DNA of 62,700 nt. Source: DATJGF01 sp035495315 (GTDB lineage: Bacteria > Verrucomicrobiota > Verrucomicrobiia > Limisphaerales > UBA8199). The stretch is from NCBI GenBank assembly GCA_035495315.1, contig DATJGF010000243.1, positions 1-62,700 of the forward strand. Reading direction: 5' to 3'. A program made the translations under genes and the position numbers. Positions within the stretch are counted from its first letter, which is position 1; every line of letters begins with the position of its first letter. The notes under the pieces were generated by a model. The model worked only from the letters and a program-made list of their open reading frames with translations, was not told the origin of the DNA and made no database searches. Positions 34,479 to 42,020 of the stretch are shown here, piece by piece.

Positions 34479-37172
34479 ATGTTCTATCGGACCAGGCTCA
34501 GCTCTTCTGAAAATGTTCGCTTCGGCTCTTTTCTTTTACCCAAGAGCGAAGTTCTTCCGGTTAATCGCGCCGTGATCCGAATCGCCAAAATCACTGGCAC
34601 GCTGGCTGGAAGCTCGAATTTGCTGGTGTTCGTATTTGTTGGAGGTTTTTTCGCTTGCTGTAAGGCATCGACGAATCTGCCCTCCTACTACGCCCACCCT
34701 GCGGTCCTCGACCGCTACGGCGTTATCGCGCCCTGGTACCAAGGTTTGAATGGGCAACTCGATGAGCGACTGAACATCGCCGTCAATGTTTACAAACGGT
34801 ATCCGTGGGTCGACAAAGCCAAGGCCGTTATGGCCGCGCCCGATTTCATCTATAATTCGCATTGGAGCATCAAGCCGGACGGAACGATTCTCATCCCGCC
34901 GACAACGGACTGGATGTGCGGCGATTTATGTCAGCGCGCCTGGAGTATTGTGAAAGGTCTGACGGCGTACTACCAGTATAGCGGTGATCCCATCGCGTTT
35001 ATCTACGTGCCGCTGGTCGTGGATTATATCCTCGATTATGGTCTGACAGATGAAAAGGCTGACTGGCCGCTCTTTCCGATCAGCACGCCGACACGGGGGA
35101 AGGCGTATGGCAAATGCGATCCGACGGGGCGCAACCAACTTGATTTGTGCGCGATCACTGGGATTGAAGTGTTGCGGGCGCACCAATTGACAGGCAACGC
35201 GCGCTACGTGGCGATGGCGAAACATTGGGGAGACTTATTTGCGGCCAAGGCGCAGTTCAACGACCCCGAGGTATCACCTTGGAATCGTTACGTCGATCCG
35301 TCCGTGGTCGGTTGGTCGGACGTGCTGACCGGGACGACTGCGATCATTGTTGATTTTCTGGATGACTTGATCCGGATCGGTTACAGCGGCAAGGAGCACG
35401 AGATAATAAAAGCAAGGGACGCTGGCCGGCGTTTTTTGAACGAGCGGATGTTGCCGGCGTGGTGGGTGAACGACACATGGGGGCGCACCTACTGGGATTG
35501 GGACAACCCGATGATGTGCGGCATGGTTTCGATGTGCGCGGATCATTTAATGAAAAATCCGCAAGCCTACCCCAATTGGAGGAACGACCTGCGCAACATG
35601 CTTTCGCTGGTTTGGAACCGGAATGGCGCAGACGCGGCATCACACGGCGACGTTTACAGCGGGGCGTGGGCGTTTCCCGAATCATCGGTTTGCTGCGGCA
35701 CGTCCCTGTCGTATAACCAATACACCGCCGGGCCGACACTGATTCGTTTTGGCGTGTTATCCGGGAGCGTATGGGCGCGTGAAATCGGCCGCCGCATGAT
35801 GATCCTGGCGACCTATGACAGCCTGCCCAATGGGGTCGTTAAGGATGGATTGTTCGGTGACCAGGTGGCGACCGGTGAGTGGTCGAACTTGGCGCACCCT
35901 TGGCCGTTATGCCAGGTGATGGAAGCGATTGCATGGTTGCCGCGCGAATTCGGCCCGAATCGGGAAAATCATATCGTGCGCTCGACTTCAGTAGTCAATG
36001 ACGTGCTGTACCAAAAAGGGCGCGTGAGCTACTCGACCTATGCGGCGCCCGCAGGCGTGCAGGAAGTATTGCGGCTAGCGTTTGTTCCATCATCTGTTCG
36101 CGCCGATGGCAAGCATCTGGCCCGAATACCGAATCTCAACGCAATCGGCTACGTCTTGGTGCAGTTACCGAACGGTGATTGCCTGGTGACTGTGAGGCAC
36201 GACGGTCGGAAGCGCGTGATTATCGAAGGGCCGGACCCGCAAGAAGTCGCGGATGACTCGGGCTTTGCCTGCTCGAGCCAGTGGACCGAGAAGAAGAATG
36301 CGAACGCGCACGGTGGCTCTTTCAGGGTCGCCAGCGAGGCGGGCGCCGAGATCACCTTCCGTTTCAAAGGCAACCAGGTGCGATTGTTGGGAGTCGTTGG
36401 CCCGGAGGGTGGATGGGCTGATGCAGATGTCGATGGCGAACGAGAGCCGACAATTGTCGAGTGCTGGAATCCAACCACTCGGTTCCAGCAGCCGCTTTTC
36501 ATCAAAAAAGGTTTGACCAATGGCTGGCACCACCTGCGGGTGATCGCGCGCGGGGAGAAGAACCCGTTGTCGCGCGGAACGCATGTTCCCCTTGATGCGG
36601 TTCAGTTTTCCGCCGCGACCGGTGAGGCGGGTTTTGGCTCAGGGGAAGGGCCGACGGAGCCGCAACGAGTCATCTTTGGCTACACCGGGCGAAAGGATTA
36701 CAGGGATTCCAAAGGAAAGGCGTGGCGACCGGGGACGGAATTTGTGACCCGACAAGGTTTTGGAGTCGATACGGTGGCTAAGTGTTGGTGGCGGACTCGC
36801 CGCAGTATGTATATCGGCGGCACCGCTGATCCGGAGATCTACCGCTATGGCGTGCATGCGGCGGAGTTTTGGGCGAACTTTACGGTGGCTCCGGGCACTT
36901 ACCTGGTGCGACTACATTGGGCCGACACGCCGGAGACGCCCTGGGTGGAACGCGAAGGGAACTGGGAGCCGCTCTCGCGGCCCACTACGGTGCTGCTCAA
37001 CGGCGAGACGGTGATCGAAAATCTAAATGTGCGAAAGGAAGTCGGAACTTTTAAGGCTTACACACGGGAATTTGCGGGAGTTCAACCAAAGAACGGGAGC
37101 ATCGAATTACGTTTCAAGTCGACGCCGAATCATGAAGCGATGATTCAAGCGGTCGAAGTGATTCGGGAATAA
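34479..37172 (+). CDS. Large secreted protein, probable carbohydrate-active enzyme
   Basis: About 897 residues from ATG 34479. A GTG at 34572 is an attractive alternative because it begins a lipoprotein-like signal ('IRIAKITGTLAGSSNLLVFVFVGGFFAC'). Residues ~90-480 are Trp/Tyr-rich and helical ('WMCGDLCQRAWSIVKGLTAYYQYSGDP', 'LTGTTAIIVDFLDDLIRIGY', 'AWAFPESSVCCGTSLSYNQY'), resembling an (alpha/alpha)6 toroid of a glycosidase or lyase. A beta-sandwich follows ('EITFRFKGNQVRLLGVVGPEGGWADADVDGE'), then a malectin-like C-terminal domain ('FWANFTVAPGTYLVRLHWADTPE'). Family not recognised; substrate unknown. Convergent with a DUF4038-type gene. Confidence 0.65.
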   Translation: MFYRTRLSSSENVRFGSFLLPKSEVLPVNRAVIRIAKITGTLAGSSNLLVFVFVGGFFACCKASTNLPSYYAHPAVLDRYGVIAPWYQGLNGQLDERLNIAVNVYKRYPWVDKAKAVMAAPDFIYNSHWSIKPDGTILIPPTTDWMCGDLCQRAWSIVKGLTAYYQYSGDPIAFIYVPLVVDYILDYGLTDEKADWPLFPISTPTRGKAYGKCDPTGRNQLDLCAITGIEVLRAHQLTGNARYVAMAKHWGDLFAAKAQFNDPEVSPWNRYVDPSVVGWSDVLTGTTAIIVDFLDDLIRIGYSGKEHEIIKARDAGRRFLNERMLPAWWVNDTWGRTYWDWDNPMMCGMVSMCADHLMKNPQAYPNWRNDLRNMLSLVWNRNGADAASHGDVYSGAWAFPESSVCCGTSLSYNQYTAGPTLIRFGVLSGSVWAREIGRRMMILATYDSLPNGVVKDGLFGDQVATGEWSNLAHPWPLCQVMEAIAWLPREFGPNRENHIVRSTSVVNDVLYQKGRVSYSTYAAPAGVQEVLRLAFVPSSVRADGKHLARIPNLNAIGYVLVQLPNGDCLVTVRHDGRKRVIIEGPDPQEVADDSGFACSSQWTEKKNANAHGGSFRVASEAGAEITFRFKGNQVRLLGVVGPEGGWADADVDGEREPTIVECWNPTTRFQQPLFIKKGLTNGWHHLRVIARGEKNPLSRGTHVPLDAVQFSAATGEAGFGSGEGPTEPQRVIFGYTGRKDYRDSKGKAWRPGTEFVTRQGFGVDTVAKCWWRTRRSMYIGGTADPEIYRYGVHAAEFWANFTVAPGTYLVRLHWADTPETPWVEREGNWEPLSRPTTVLLNGETVIENLNVRKEVGTFKAYTREFAGVQPKNGSIELRFKSTPNHEAMIQAVEVIRE

Positions 37173-37187
37173 AGGCGTGCGTTTGAA

Positions 37188-37276
37188 CTGTAGGAGCCGA
37201 CGGAAGGAGACTCTGAACAGTCCGTTGTTTCACCAACCTGCGCTTGATCAGAGTCTCCTGACGTCGTCTCTTACAG
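37188..37276. repeat. Palindromic element, family 1, copy B
   Basis: 89 bases between two convergent carbohydrate-related genes. Left arm CTGTAGGAGCCGACGGAAGG continues AGACTCTGAACAG; right arm starts CTTGATCAGAGTCTCCTGAC and ends GTCGTCTCTTACAG. The arms are complementary over about 30 bases with a few mismatches and enclose a ~25-base loop. It could serve as a stop for both convergent genes, although it has no U-tract. Confidence 0.8.
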
Positions 37277-37279
37277 GAT

Positions 37280-39109
37280 TCAGGGCGGCCCGGGTGATAA
37301 CGTGAGTCGCAAACCCCAATCTGTATCGTCCGGGAAGTCCGGCAATGAAATGATCCCAATGACACTCGAGCGCAGCGTGCCAGGACCGACGTCTTGCCAA
37401 GTGCCGGTGCGTGGGTTGAACCATTCAGCACGGTAAACCCTGTTGAGGTTGGCGCCGCGGACCTGACTTTTGGGGCAGCCCTTTTCGAAATAAAGCAGGA
37501 AAAGCTCTTTGTCAGGCGTCCGGGCGCAGTATGCCCAACCCTCATACGAGCGCAGCATGGGAGTCTTGTTAGGCGAGACCAGGTCCGCGTTAGGGACGAG
37601 CTCCTGATACCGTTTCCCGATTGAGAATGCGAAAGTCCGCAAGTGCTGCATTTGCCGCGCAGAATTCCATTGGAAAGCATCCCACATTTTGACCGGTGCC
37701 TCGGCCTCAATATCGCCGCCCCAGATTCCTTCCGCGCCATAAACATGGCCGGCCAGGCCGCCCGACAGAAAAGAACCGTACATCGCCGAGCGGACGAACT
37801 GGTCGTCTTTTTCAGTACCGCCCGGCGCACCGTATTTGTAAGCGACGGAGCGAGTGTCGGCATAACCGGAGTAGTATGGTTCGCCATTGAGCGCTGGCTG
37901 GGGATGAGGTGAATTGAAAATTTCTGTCAGATACCAATAGTTATTGTGTTCGCGCATGTTCCCGATCTGGTGCAGTGTCACCCAGGAATCTTCACCCCAA
38001 TTCTCGAGGGTTGATGGATTGGCATTGGCCGAGAGCAGGGTCCCAAAAGGCGGCGGCCCGAACTTTTCCAGCACAATGCGGATCGCCTCCAGATAATCGC
38101 TAGGCCCCACCGACTCGCTGATGATGTCGAGGTGAACCGGACTGAGCACCGTGTTATTGGCCTGATAACGGGACCAGATGTACTGAATGAACCGAGCGTA
38201 AGATTCCGGCCAGGCATAATATTTTTTCCAACAGAGGCTCGCGTCACGGCGTGAAACCTCAATGAAAGGAATGAATCCGTGCTCGTTCAAATAATCCACC
38301 TTCCGATCCACATACCGGAAGTACTCAGGATTGATGCGGTTGATATCGGGAAACATATTTTCATAGCCGGGCACCTTTCCGGGGAAGAAAAACGGGCGGC
38401 CGCCTTCGTTGTCCATGTTCTTGGCGCTATTGGCGCCGAATTCGAGCCACGCGGAGCGGACAGTGGTATGGTCCGCGTCGTTCATGACGACGTGCCAGGG
38501 TTGTCCATCCGTCATCCAATTGGGAAAGGCAGCGATCGTGTTGACCCAGTTGAAACCCTGCCCTTGGCGAAACCGAACATAATCCTTGAAGCCTGCCGTC
38601 GGTCCAATAGGCCGCTCCTGGTCGTCGTCATACCAGTGGAAGCGACTGGCCCCGAGCGGCCACCAGGTGTCACCGATCGCGAAGAACGGAGTGCCGTCGG
38701 CGTGCTCGAGTGCGTGGTGATTTGTCGTCGAACGCAGAAAACCGTGTCGCAAGGGGTTTGCTTCTTTTTCTGAATCGTTCCAGGGTGTGGTTTCGAAAGA
38801 GCCGCTCTTGCCGGCGAGACCATCATCGGCCGGACTGGAGCCGCTTTTCCAACTCCAGGTACCGGGCTCGGTTGTCACGAGCCTCACGCGAAACGTCTGG
38901 CCCCCATCCCAAAATCCATACACCCGCTTATTGAAGTTGGGGCCGGTTAAATCGACCCAGATTACAGCCTGCGTGTAAGGATTGGTAAAAACCTGCGCCG
39001 CGGTGAATGTCAGCTCCTGTTTTTCCCATACGTGAGCGCCCATCGCGCTGCAGACCATTGAAATCGTTACCGTGAAGCGTAGGAGACGACGTAAGGAAAC
39101 TCTGATCAC
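37280..39109 (-). CDS. DUF5060/DUF4038 glycosidase (GH140-like)
   Basis: About 609 residues if started at GTG 39109; the ORF is open to 39187. Signal peptide 'VIRVSLRRLLRFTVTISMVCSAMGA'. Residues ~30-120 are a DUF5060 beta domain ('VWVDLTGPNFNKRVYGFWDGGQTFRVRLVTTEPGTWSW' pattern). Then a DUF4038 barrel ('HADGTPFFAIGDTWWPLGASRF', 'DIISESVGPSDYLEAIRIVLEKFGPPPFGTLLSANANPSTL') and a small C-terminal sandwich. Relatives include GH140 apiosidases acting on pectin. The GTG start and the signal n-region lie inside palindromic element copy C, so the start needs care; ATG at 'MVCSAMGAHVW' is the later alternative. Confidence 0.8.
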   Translation of the reverse strand: MIRVSLRRLLRFTVTISMVCSAMGAHVWEKQELTFTAAQVFTNPYTQAVIWVDLTGPNFNKRVYGFWDGGQTFRVRLVTTEPGTWSWKSGSSPADDGLAGKSGSFETTPWNDSEKEANPLRHGFLRSTTNHHALEHADGTPFFAIGDTWWPLGASRFHWYDDDQERPIGPTAGFKDYVRFRQGQGFNWVNTIAAFPNWMTDGQPWHVVMNDADHTTVRSAWLEFGANSAKNMDNEGGRPFFFPGKVPGYENMFPDINRINPEYFRYVDRKVDYLNEHGFIPFIEVSRRDASLCWKKYYAWPESYARFIQYIWSRYQANNTVLSPVHLDIISESVGPSDYLEAIRIVLEKFGPPPFGTLLSANANPSTLENWGEDSWVTLHQIGNMREHNNYWYLTEIFNSPHPQPALNGEPYYSGYADTRSVAYKYGAPGGTEKDDQFVRSAMYGSFLSGGLAGHVYGAEGIWGGDIEAEAPVKMWDAFQWNSARQMQHLRTFAFSIGKRYQELVPNADLVSPNKTPMLRSYEGWAYCARTPDKELFLLYFEKGCPKSQVRGANLNRVYRAEWFNPRTGTWQDVGPGTLRSSVIGIISLPDFPDDTDWGLRLTLSPGPP

Positions 39110-39164
39110 TCCGATGTTATGCCGTGCCCGCTTAAGCCGAGTCTCCTTACGTCCTCTCCTACAA
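39078..39164. repeat. Palindromic element, family 1, copy C
   Basis: 87 bases. Left arm GTAGGAGACGACGTAAGGAA continues ACTCTGATCA; right arm GAGTCTCCTTACGTCCTCTC continues CTACAA. It overlaps the 5' end of the DUF4038 ORF and includes the GTG that best begins its signal peptide. With copy B at 37188-37276 it brackets that gene on both sides. Confidence 0.8.
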
Positions 39165-39207
39165 GATTTATGGAAAATCTCGAACATTCTGAGCTACCCA
39201 CTTTAGT

Positions 39208-39627
39208 CTACTCTCCGATGATCTTGACCAAAACCCGCTTGCGGCGGCGTCCATCAAACTCGCCATAAAATATCTGCTCCCAGGGACCGAAATCGAGTTT
39301 GCCTTTGGTGATAGCAACGACGACTTCGCGGCCCATGATTTGTCGTTTCATGTGGGCATCGGCGTTATCCTCGCCGGTGCGATTGTGTTCGTATTGCGAG
39401 GTGGGGTCATGGGGCGCCAATTTCTCAAGCCAGACGTCGTAATCATGATGCAGGCCGCTCTCATCGTCATTGATGAAGACGGAGGCGGTGATGTGCATCG
39501 CATTGACCAGGCAGAGGCCTTCCTGGACACCGCTTTTGCGTACTAAGCCTTCGATCGTCGGCGTGATATTCACGAACCCGCGGCGGTTGGGTACTTCGAA
39601 CCAGAGCTGTTCGGTGAGACTCTTCAT
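39208..39627 (-). CDS. YjbQ/UPF0047 family protein
   Basis: 139 residues from ATG 39627 (MKSLTEQLWFEVPNRRGFVNITPTIEGLV). The blocks 'GLCLVNAMHITASVFINDDESGLHHDYDVWLEKLAP', 'YEHNRTGEDNADAHMKRQIMG' and 'GPWEQIFYGEFDGRRRKRVLVKIIGE' identify the UPF0047/YjbQ family. Some members have weak thiamine-phosphate synthase activity. The conserved His residues suggest a metal site. Follows the reductase gene on the same strand. Confidence 0.9.
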   Translation of the reverse strand: MKSLTEQLWFEVPNRRGFVNITPTIEGLVRKSGVQEGLCLVNAMHITASVFINDDESGLHHDYDVWLEKLAPHDPTSQYEHNRTGEDNADAHMKRQIMGREVVVAITKGKLDFGPWEQIFYGEFDGRRRKRVLVKIIGE

Positions 39628-39718
39628 GCGCCGCTTTATGCCAAGAGCACGGGCGGTCGGCAACCACTCAGTTGGAGCCTGCTCACGCGGTTGGTTCGCG
39701 CGACTGCTGCAGCGCAGC

Positions 39719-40381
39719 TTATCTGCTTCCGATCATCAGGCGCAGGTTGAAATGCGGATGGCCGATTTTTGAGTAGAGCCGGAGCCAGAGGGGCATCCAC
39801 ATTTCCATGCCGCGGGAAGCGGTAATGTCGCCGAGATCGATGATATTGTCGCTTTTCCAGCCGAACCAATCACAGAGCCAGCCAGTGACCTTTGTCTTGG
39901 CGGGGCCGTCGTTTCCGCAGAGGAACAGGTCATGATCGCCTGGCACGACGGAGGGCTGCACCATCACTTCACAATTGACGGTATTAAGGACCTTGACGAC
40001 GAGGGCTTCGAGAAACTCGCGCTGAACCTGTTCGCCGAGCGAGTCGGTGTTGCAGACGGTCAAGGTTGGCGGCATGCCATTGGAAAAATCAAGCGGGTTG
40101 CCGACCTGGAGGAGCACTTTTCGGCGCAGGTTACCAGCGCCGGCGGCGCGAAGCGCGGCGATGGAGTTGGCGCCGTTGGTGCAGTCGAAGATGACTTCGC
40201 CGAAGGCTGCCGCATCAGCGAAGGTGCCGATCTGGCCTTTGCCGGCAACGGAACGAAGCCAATTCTGGCCGGCTTCGCTGTTGGCGCTGCGCGAGCCCAT
40301 CCGGACCTGGTGGCCGATCTGGACGAGTTTAGTCGCGAGGGCATTGCCGACCATTCCAGTGCCGAGAACTGCAATTTTCAT
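39719..40381 (-). CDS. NADPH-dependent F420-reductase-like oxidoreductase
   Basis: 220 residues from ATG 40381. 'MKIAVLGTGMVGNALATKLVQIGHQVRMGSRSANSEAG' is a Rossmann dinucleotide-binding start with a basic residue pattern favouring NADP. Continues 'EVIFDCTNGANSIAAL', 'VGNPLDFSNGMPPTLTVCNTDSLGEQVQREF', and a C-terminal 'DLGDITASRGMEMWMPLWLRLY'. Matches the F420H2:NADP oxidoreductase-like family (COG2085), widespread in bacteria that lack F420. The upstream extension to 40507 is not coding in character. Confidence 0.85.
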   Translation of the reverse strand: MKIAVLGTGMVGNALATKLVQIGHQVRMGSRSANSEAGQNWLRSVAGKGQIGTFADAAAFGEVIFDCTNGANSIAALRAAGAGNLRRKVLLQVGNPLDFSNGMPPTLTVCNTDSLGEQVQREFLEALVVKVLNTVNCEVMVQPSVVPGDHDLFLCGNDGPAKTKVTGWLCDWFGWKSDNIIDLGDITASRGMEMWMPLWLRLYSKIGHPHFNLRLMIGSR

Positions 40382-40856
40382 AAATGAACGCCTCAGCGTT
40401 CCGATTTCCGGTTTGCCGGCTGATCGTGCCAAACCAGTCCGCACAAGACGATGAACGCTGTCGTAGTAACAATTGCTGTAAACATAATCTTTGTTTGTAA
40501 AATTCAAGTGACAAAAGAAGCAAGCGGATCACCCAAGTTGGAATGCGCCTTCCCTGGCGCTGCAATCGGTGCGCATGTCTCGCTGTCCGGCGATCTCTTG
40601 CCTTTTCTCACTCTGAGTAGCGGATAGATACGGGGTGGGATGGAAGGTTACAATGGGACGAACGGTCCAGCGGCCGACCGGCCAAGCCAGAACCGAAGAT
40701 GCAGGATAAAGGAGTGAGCCTGGCAAGAAGCCGCTTGCACCCGGAGTCATCCGAAGCTTCCGCAACGGCTTGCACGGATTAAAAGACTCTTTGCTGACAC
40801 AGGTCCCGCCCCAATGCAACGGAAACGTAACACTCGGCAGCGAGCTGGGTTAGAAG
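40382..40856. other. Intergenic region, nothing identified
   Basis: 475 bases between cysK and the reductase, both on the minus strand. A 96-codon minus-strand ORF at 40529-40819 has an unconvincing composition. I see no RNA gene, no strong hairpin and no repeat shared with other parts of the window. The reductase promoter should be in the 40382-40510 part, which is the more AT-rich end. Confidence 0.5.
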
Positions 40857-41858
40857 TCAGGGACTAGAGAGGATGCGCAGGTTTGGATCCAGGCCGTGAG
40901 CGGCCAACCAATCCGGGTTGAAGATCCTGGACATGTAGCGGTGGCCGGAGTCACAGAGCAGCGTGACGATCAGTTGCCCCGGACCGCTTTCCCTGGCCAA
41001 GCGAAGGGCGCCGGCGACGTTGATCCCGGATGAAAGGCCAACGAAAATGCCTTCCTCGCGCAGCAGTTGGTAAATAATACTGAGCGCGCTTTGGTCGGTG
41101 ATGCGGTACGCGTCATCGATCGCGATGTCCTTGAGGTTTTCAGTGACCCGCATTTGACCGATGCCTTCGGCAAAAGAGTCGCCGTCCTTCGTGTTCAAAT
41201 CGCCATTTTTGAACCAGGAATACATCGCAGCTCCATAAGGATCGGCGCAAACGGCTTTGATCTTTGGGTTCTGCTGCTTGAGAAAAAGAGATGTCCCCGC
41301 CAGAGTGCCTCCGGTGCCCACAGAGGCAACAAAGCCGGTCACCTCGCCCGACGTCTGTTCCCAGATCTCCGGGCCGGTGCTTCTGAAATGCGCTTGGCGA
41401 TTGGCGACGTTGTCGAACTGATTTGCCCAGAACCACCCTTTTTCTTCCGCGAGCCGTTGCGCCTGCCGGTTATAATTGCCCGGATCACTGTAGGGCTTTT
41501 CCGGCACCGTAATAACCTCCGCCCCCAAGGTCCGCAGCAAGGTAATTTTTTCTATCGATTGAGTTTCAGGGATAACAATTACCGTGCGATACCCCTTAGC
41601 CTGACCAACGATCGTCAGACCAATTCCGGTGTTACCAGCAGTCCCTTCGACGATGGTTGCGCCGGGTTTGAGCACGCCGCGAGTTTCGGCGTCCTCAATA
41701 ATCCCCAAAGCAGCACGGTCTTTCACTGAACCTCCGGGGTTCATAAACTCTGCTTTGCCCAGAATTTCGCAGCCGGTGAGTTCGGACACGCGCCGCAGGC
41801 GCAGCAGAGGCGTTCGGCCGATGTGGCCTTCTACACCAAAAAACTTTTGAGAGTTCAG
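40857..41858 (-). CDS. cysK: Cysteine synthase A with atypical start
   Basis: Makes cysteine from O-acetylserine and sulfide. PLP-binding lysine lies in 'MNPGGSVKDRAALGIIEDAE', followed by 'TIVEGTAGNTGIGLTIVGQAKGY', 'VGTGGTLAGTSLFLKQQ' and 'GLSSGINVAGALRLA'. The first usual start in frame is GTG 41789, but homology runs further upstream: 'FFGVEGHIGRTPLLRLRRV' contains the conserved family N-terminus (IGxTPL). No ATG, GTG or TTG precedes it before an in-frame stop at about 41876. Either CTG 41858 is used, or a one-base shift in the T6 run near 41842 links to GTG 41871. I give the CTG coordinate; the enzyme body is intact. Confidence 0.8.
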   Translation of the reverse strand: MNSQKFFGVEGHIGRTPLLRLRRVSELTGCEILGKAEFMNPGGSVKDRAALGIIEDAETRGVLKPGATIVEGTAGNTGIGLTIVGQAKGYRTVIVIPETQSIEKITLLRTLGAEVITVPEKPYSDPGNYNRQAQRLAEEKGWFWANQFDNVANRQAHFRSTGPEIWEQTSGEVTGFVASVGTGGTLAGTSLFLKQQNPKIKAVCADPYGAAMYSWFKNGDLNTKDGDSFAEGIGQMRVTENLKDIAIDDAYRITDQSALSIIYQLLREEGIFVGLSSGINVAGALRLARESGPGQLIVTLLCDSGHRYMSRIFNPDWLAAHGLDPNLRILSSP

Positions 41859-41922
41859 GATTTTTAGACACTAACGGCTGCGGCCCGAAGCGTCCAGTGA
41901 AACGCGCCCGAGGTGCTCAAGG

Positions 41923-42006
41923 TTGTAGGAGACGACGTAAGGAAACTCTGAGCGAGAGGTTGGCATGCATCGGACAGATCAAAGTCTCCTTACGTAGTCT
42001 CCTACA
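41923..42006. repeat. Palindromic element, family 1, copy D
   Basis: 84 bases between cysK and the diheme flavoprotein. Left arm TTGTAGGAGACGACGTAAGG continues AAACTCTGA; right arm AAAGTCTCCTTACGTAGTCT continues CCTACA. The loop is unlike the other copies. This is the third copy in under 5 kb. Confidence 0.8.
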
Positions 42007-42020
42007 CAATTAGCCACCCC

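Noticed and set aside
40529..40819. 96-codon minus-strand ORF in the cysK-reductase gap
   Set aside because: Composition and lack of motifs make it look like chance.
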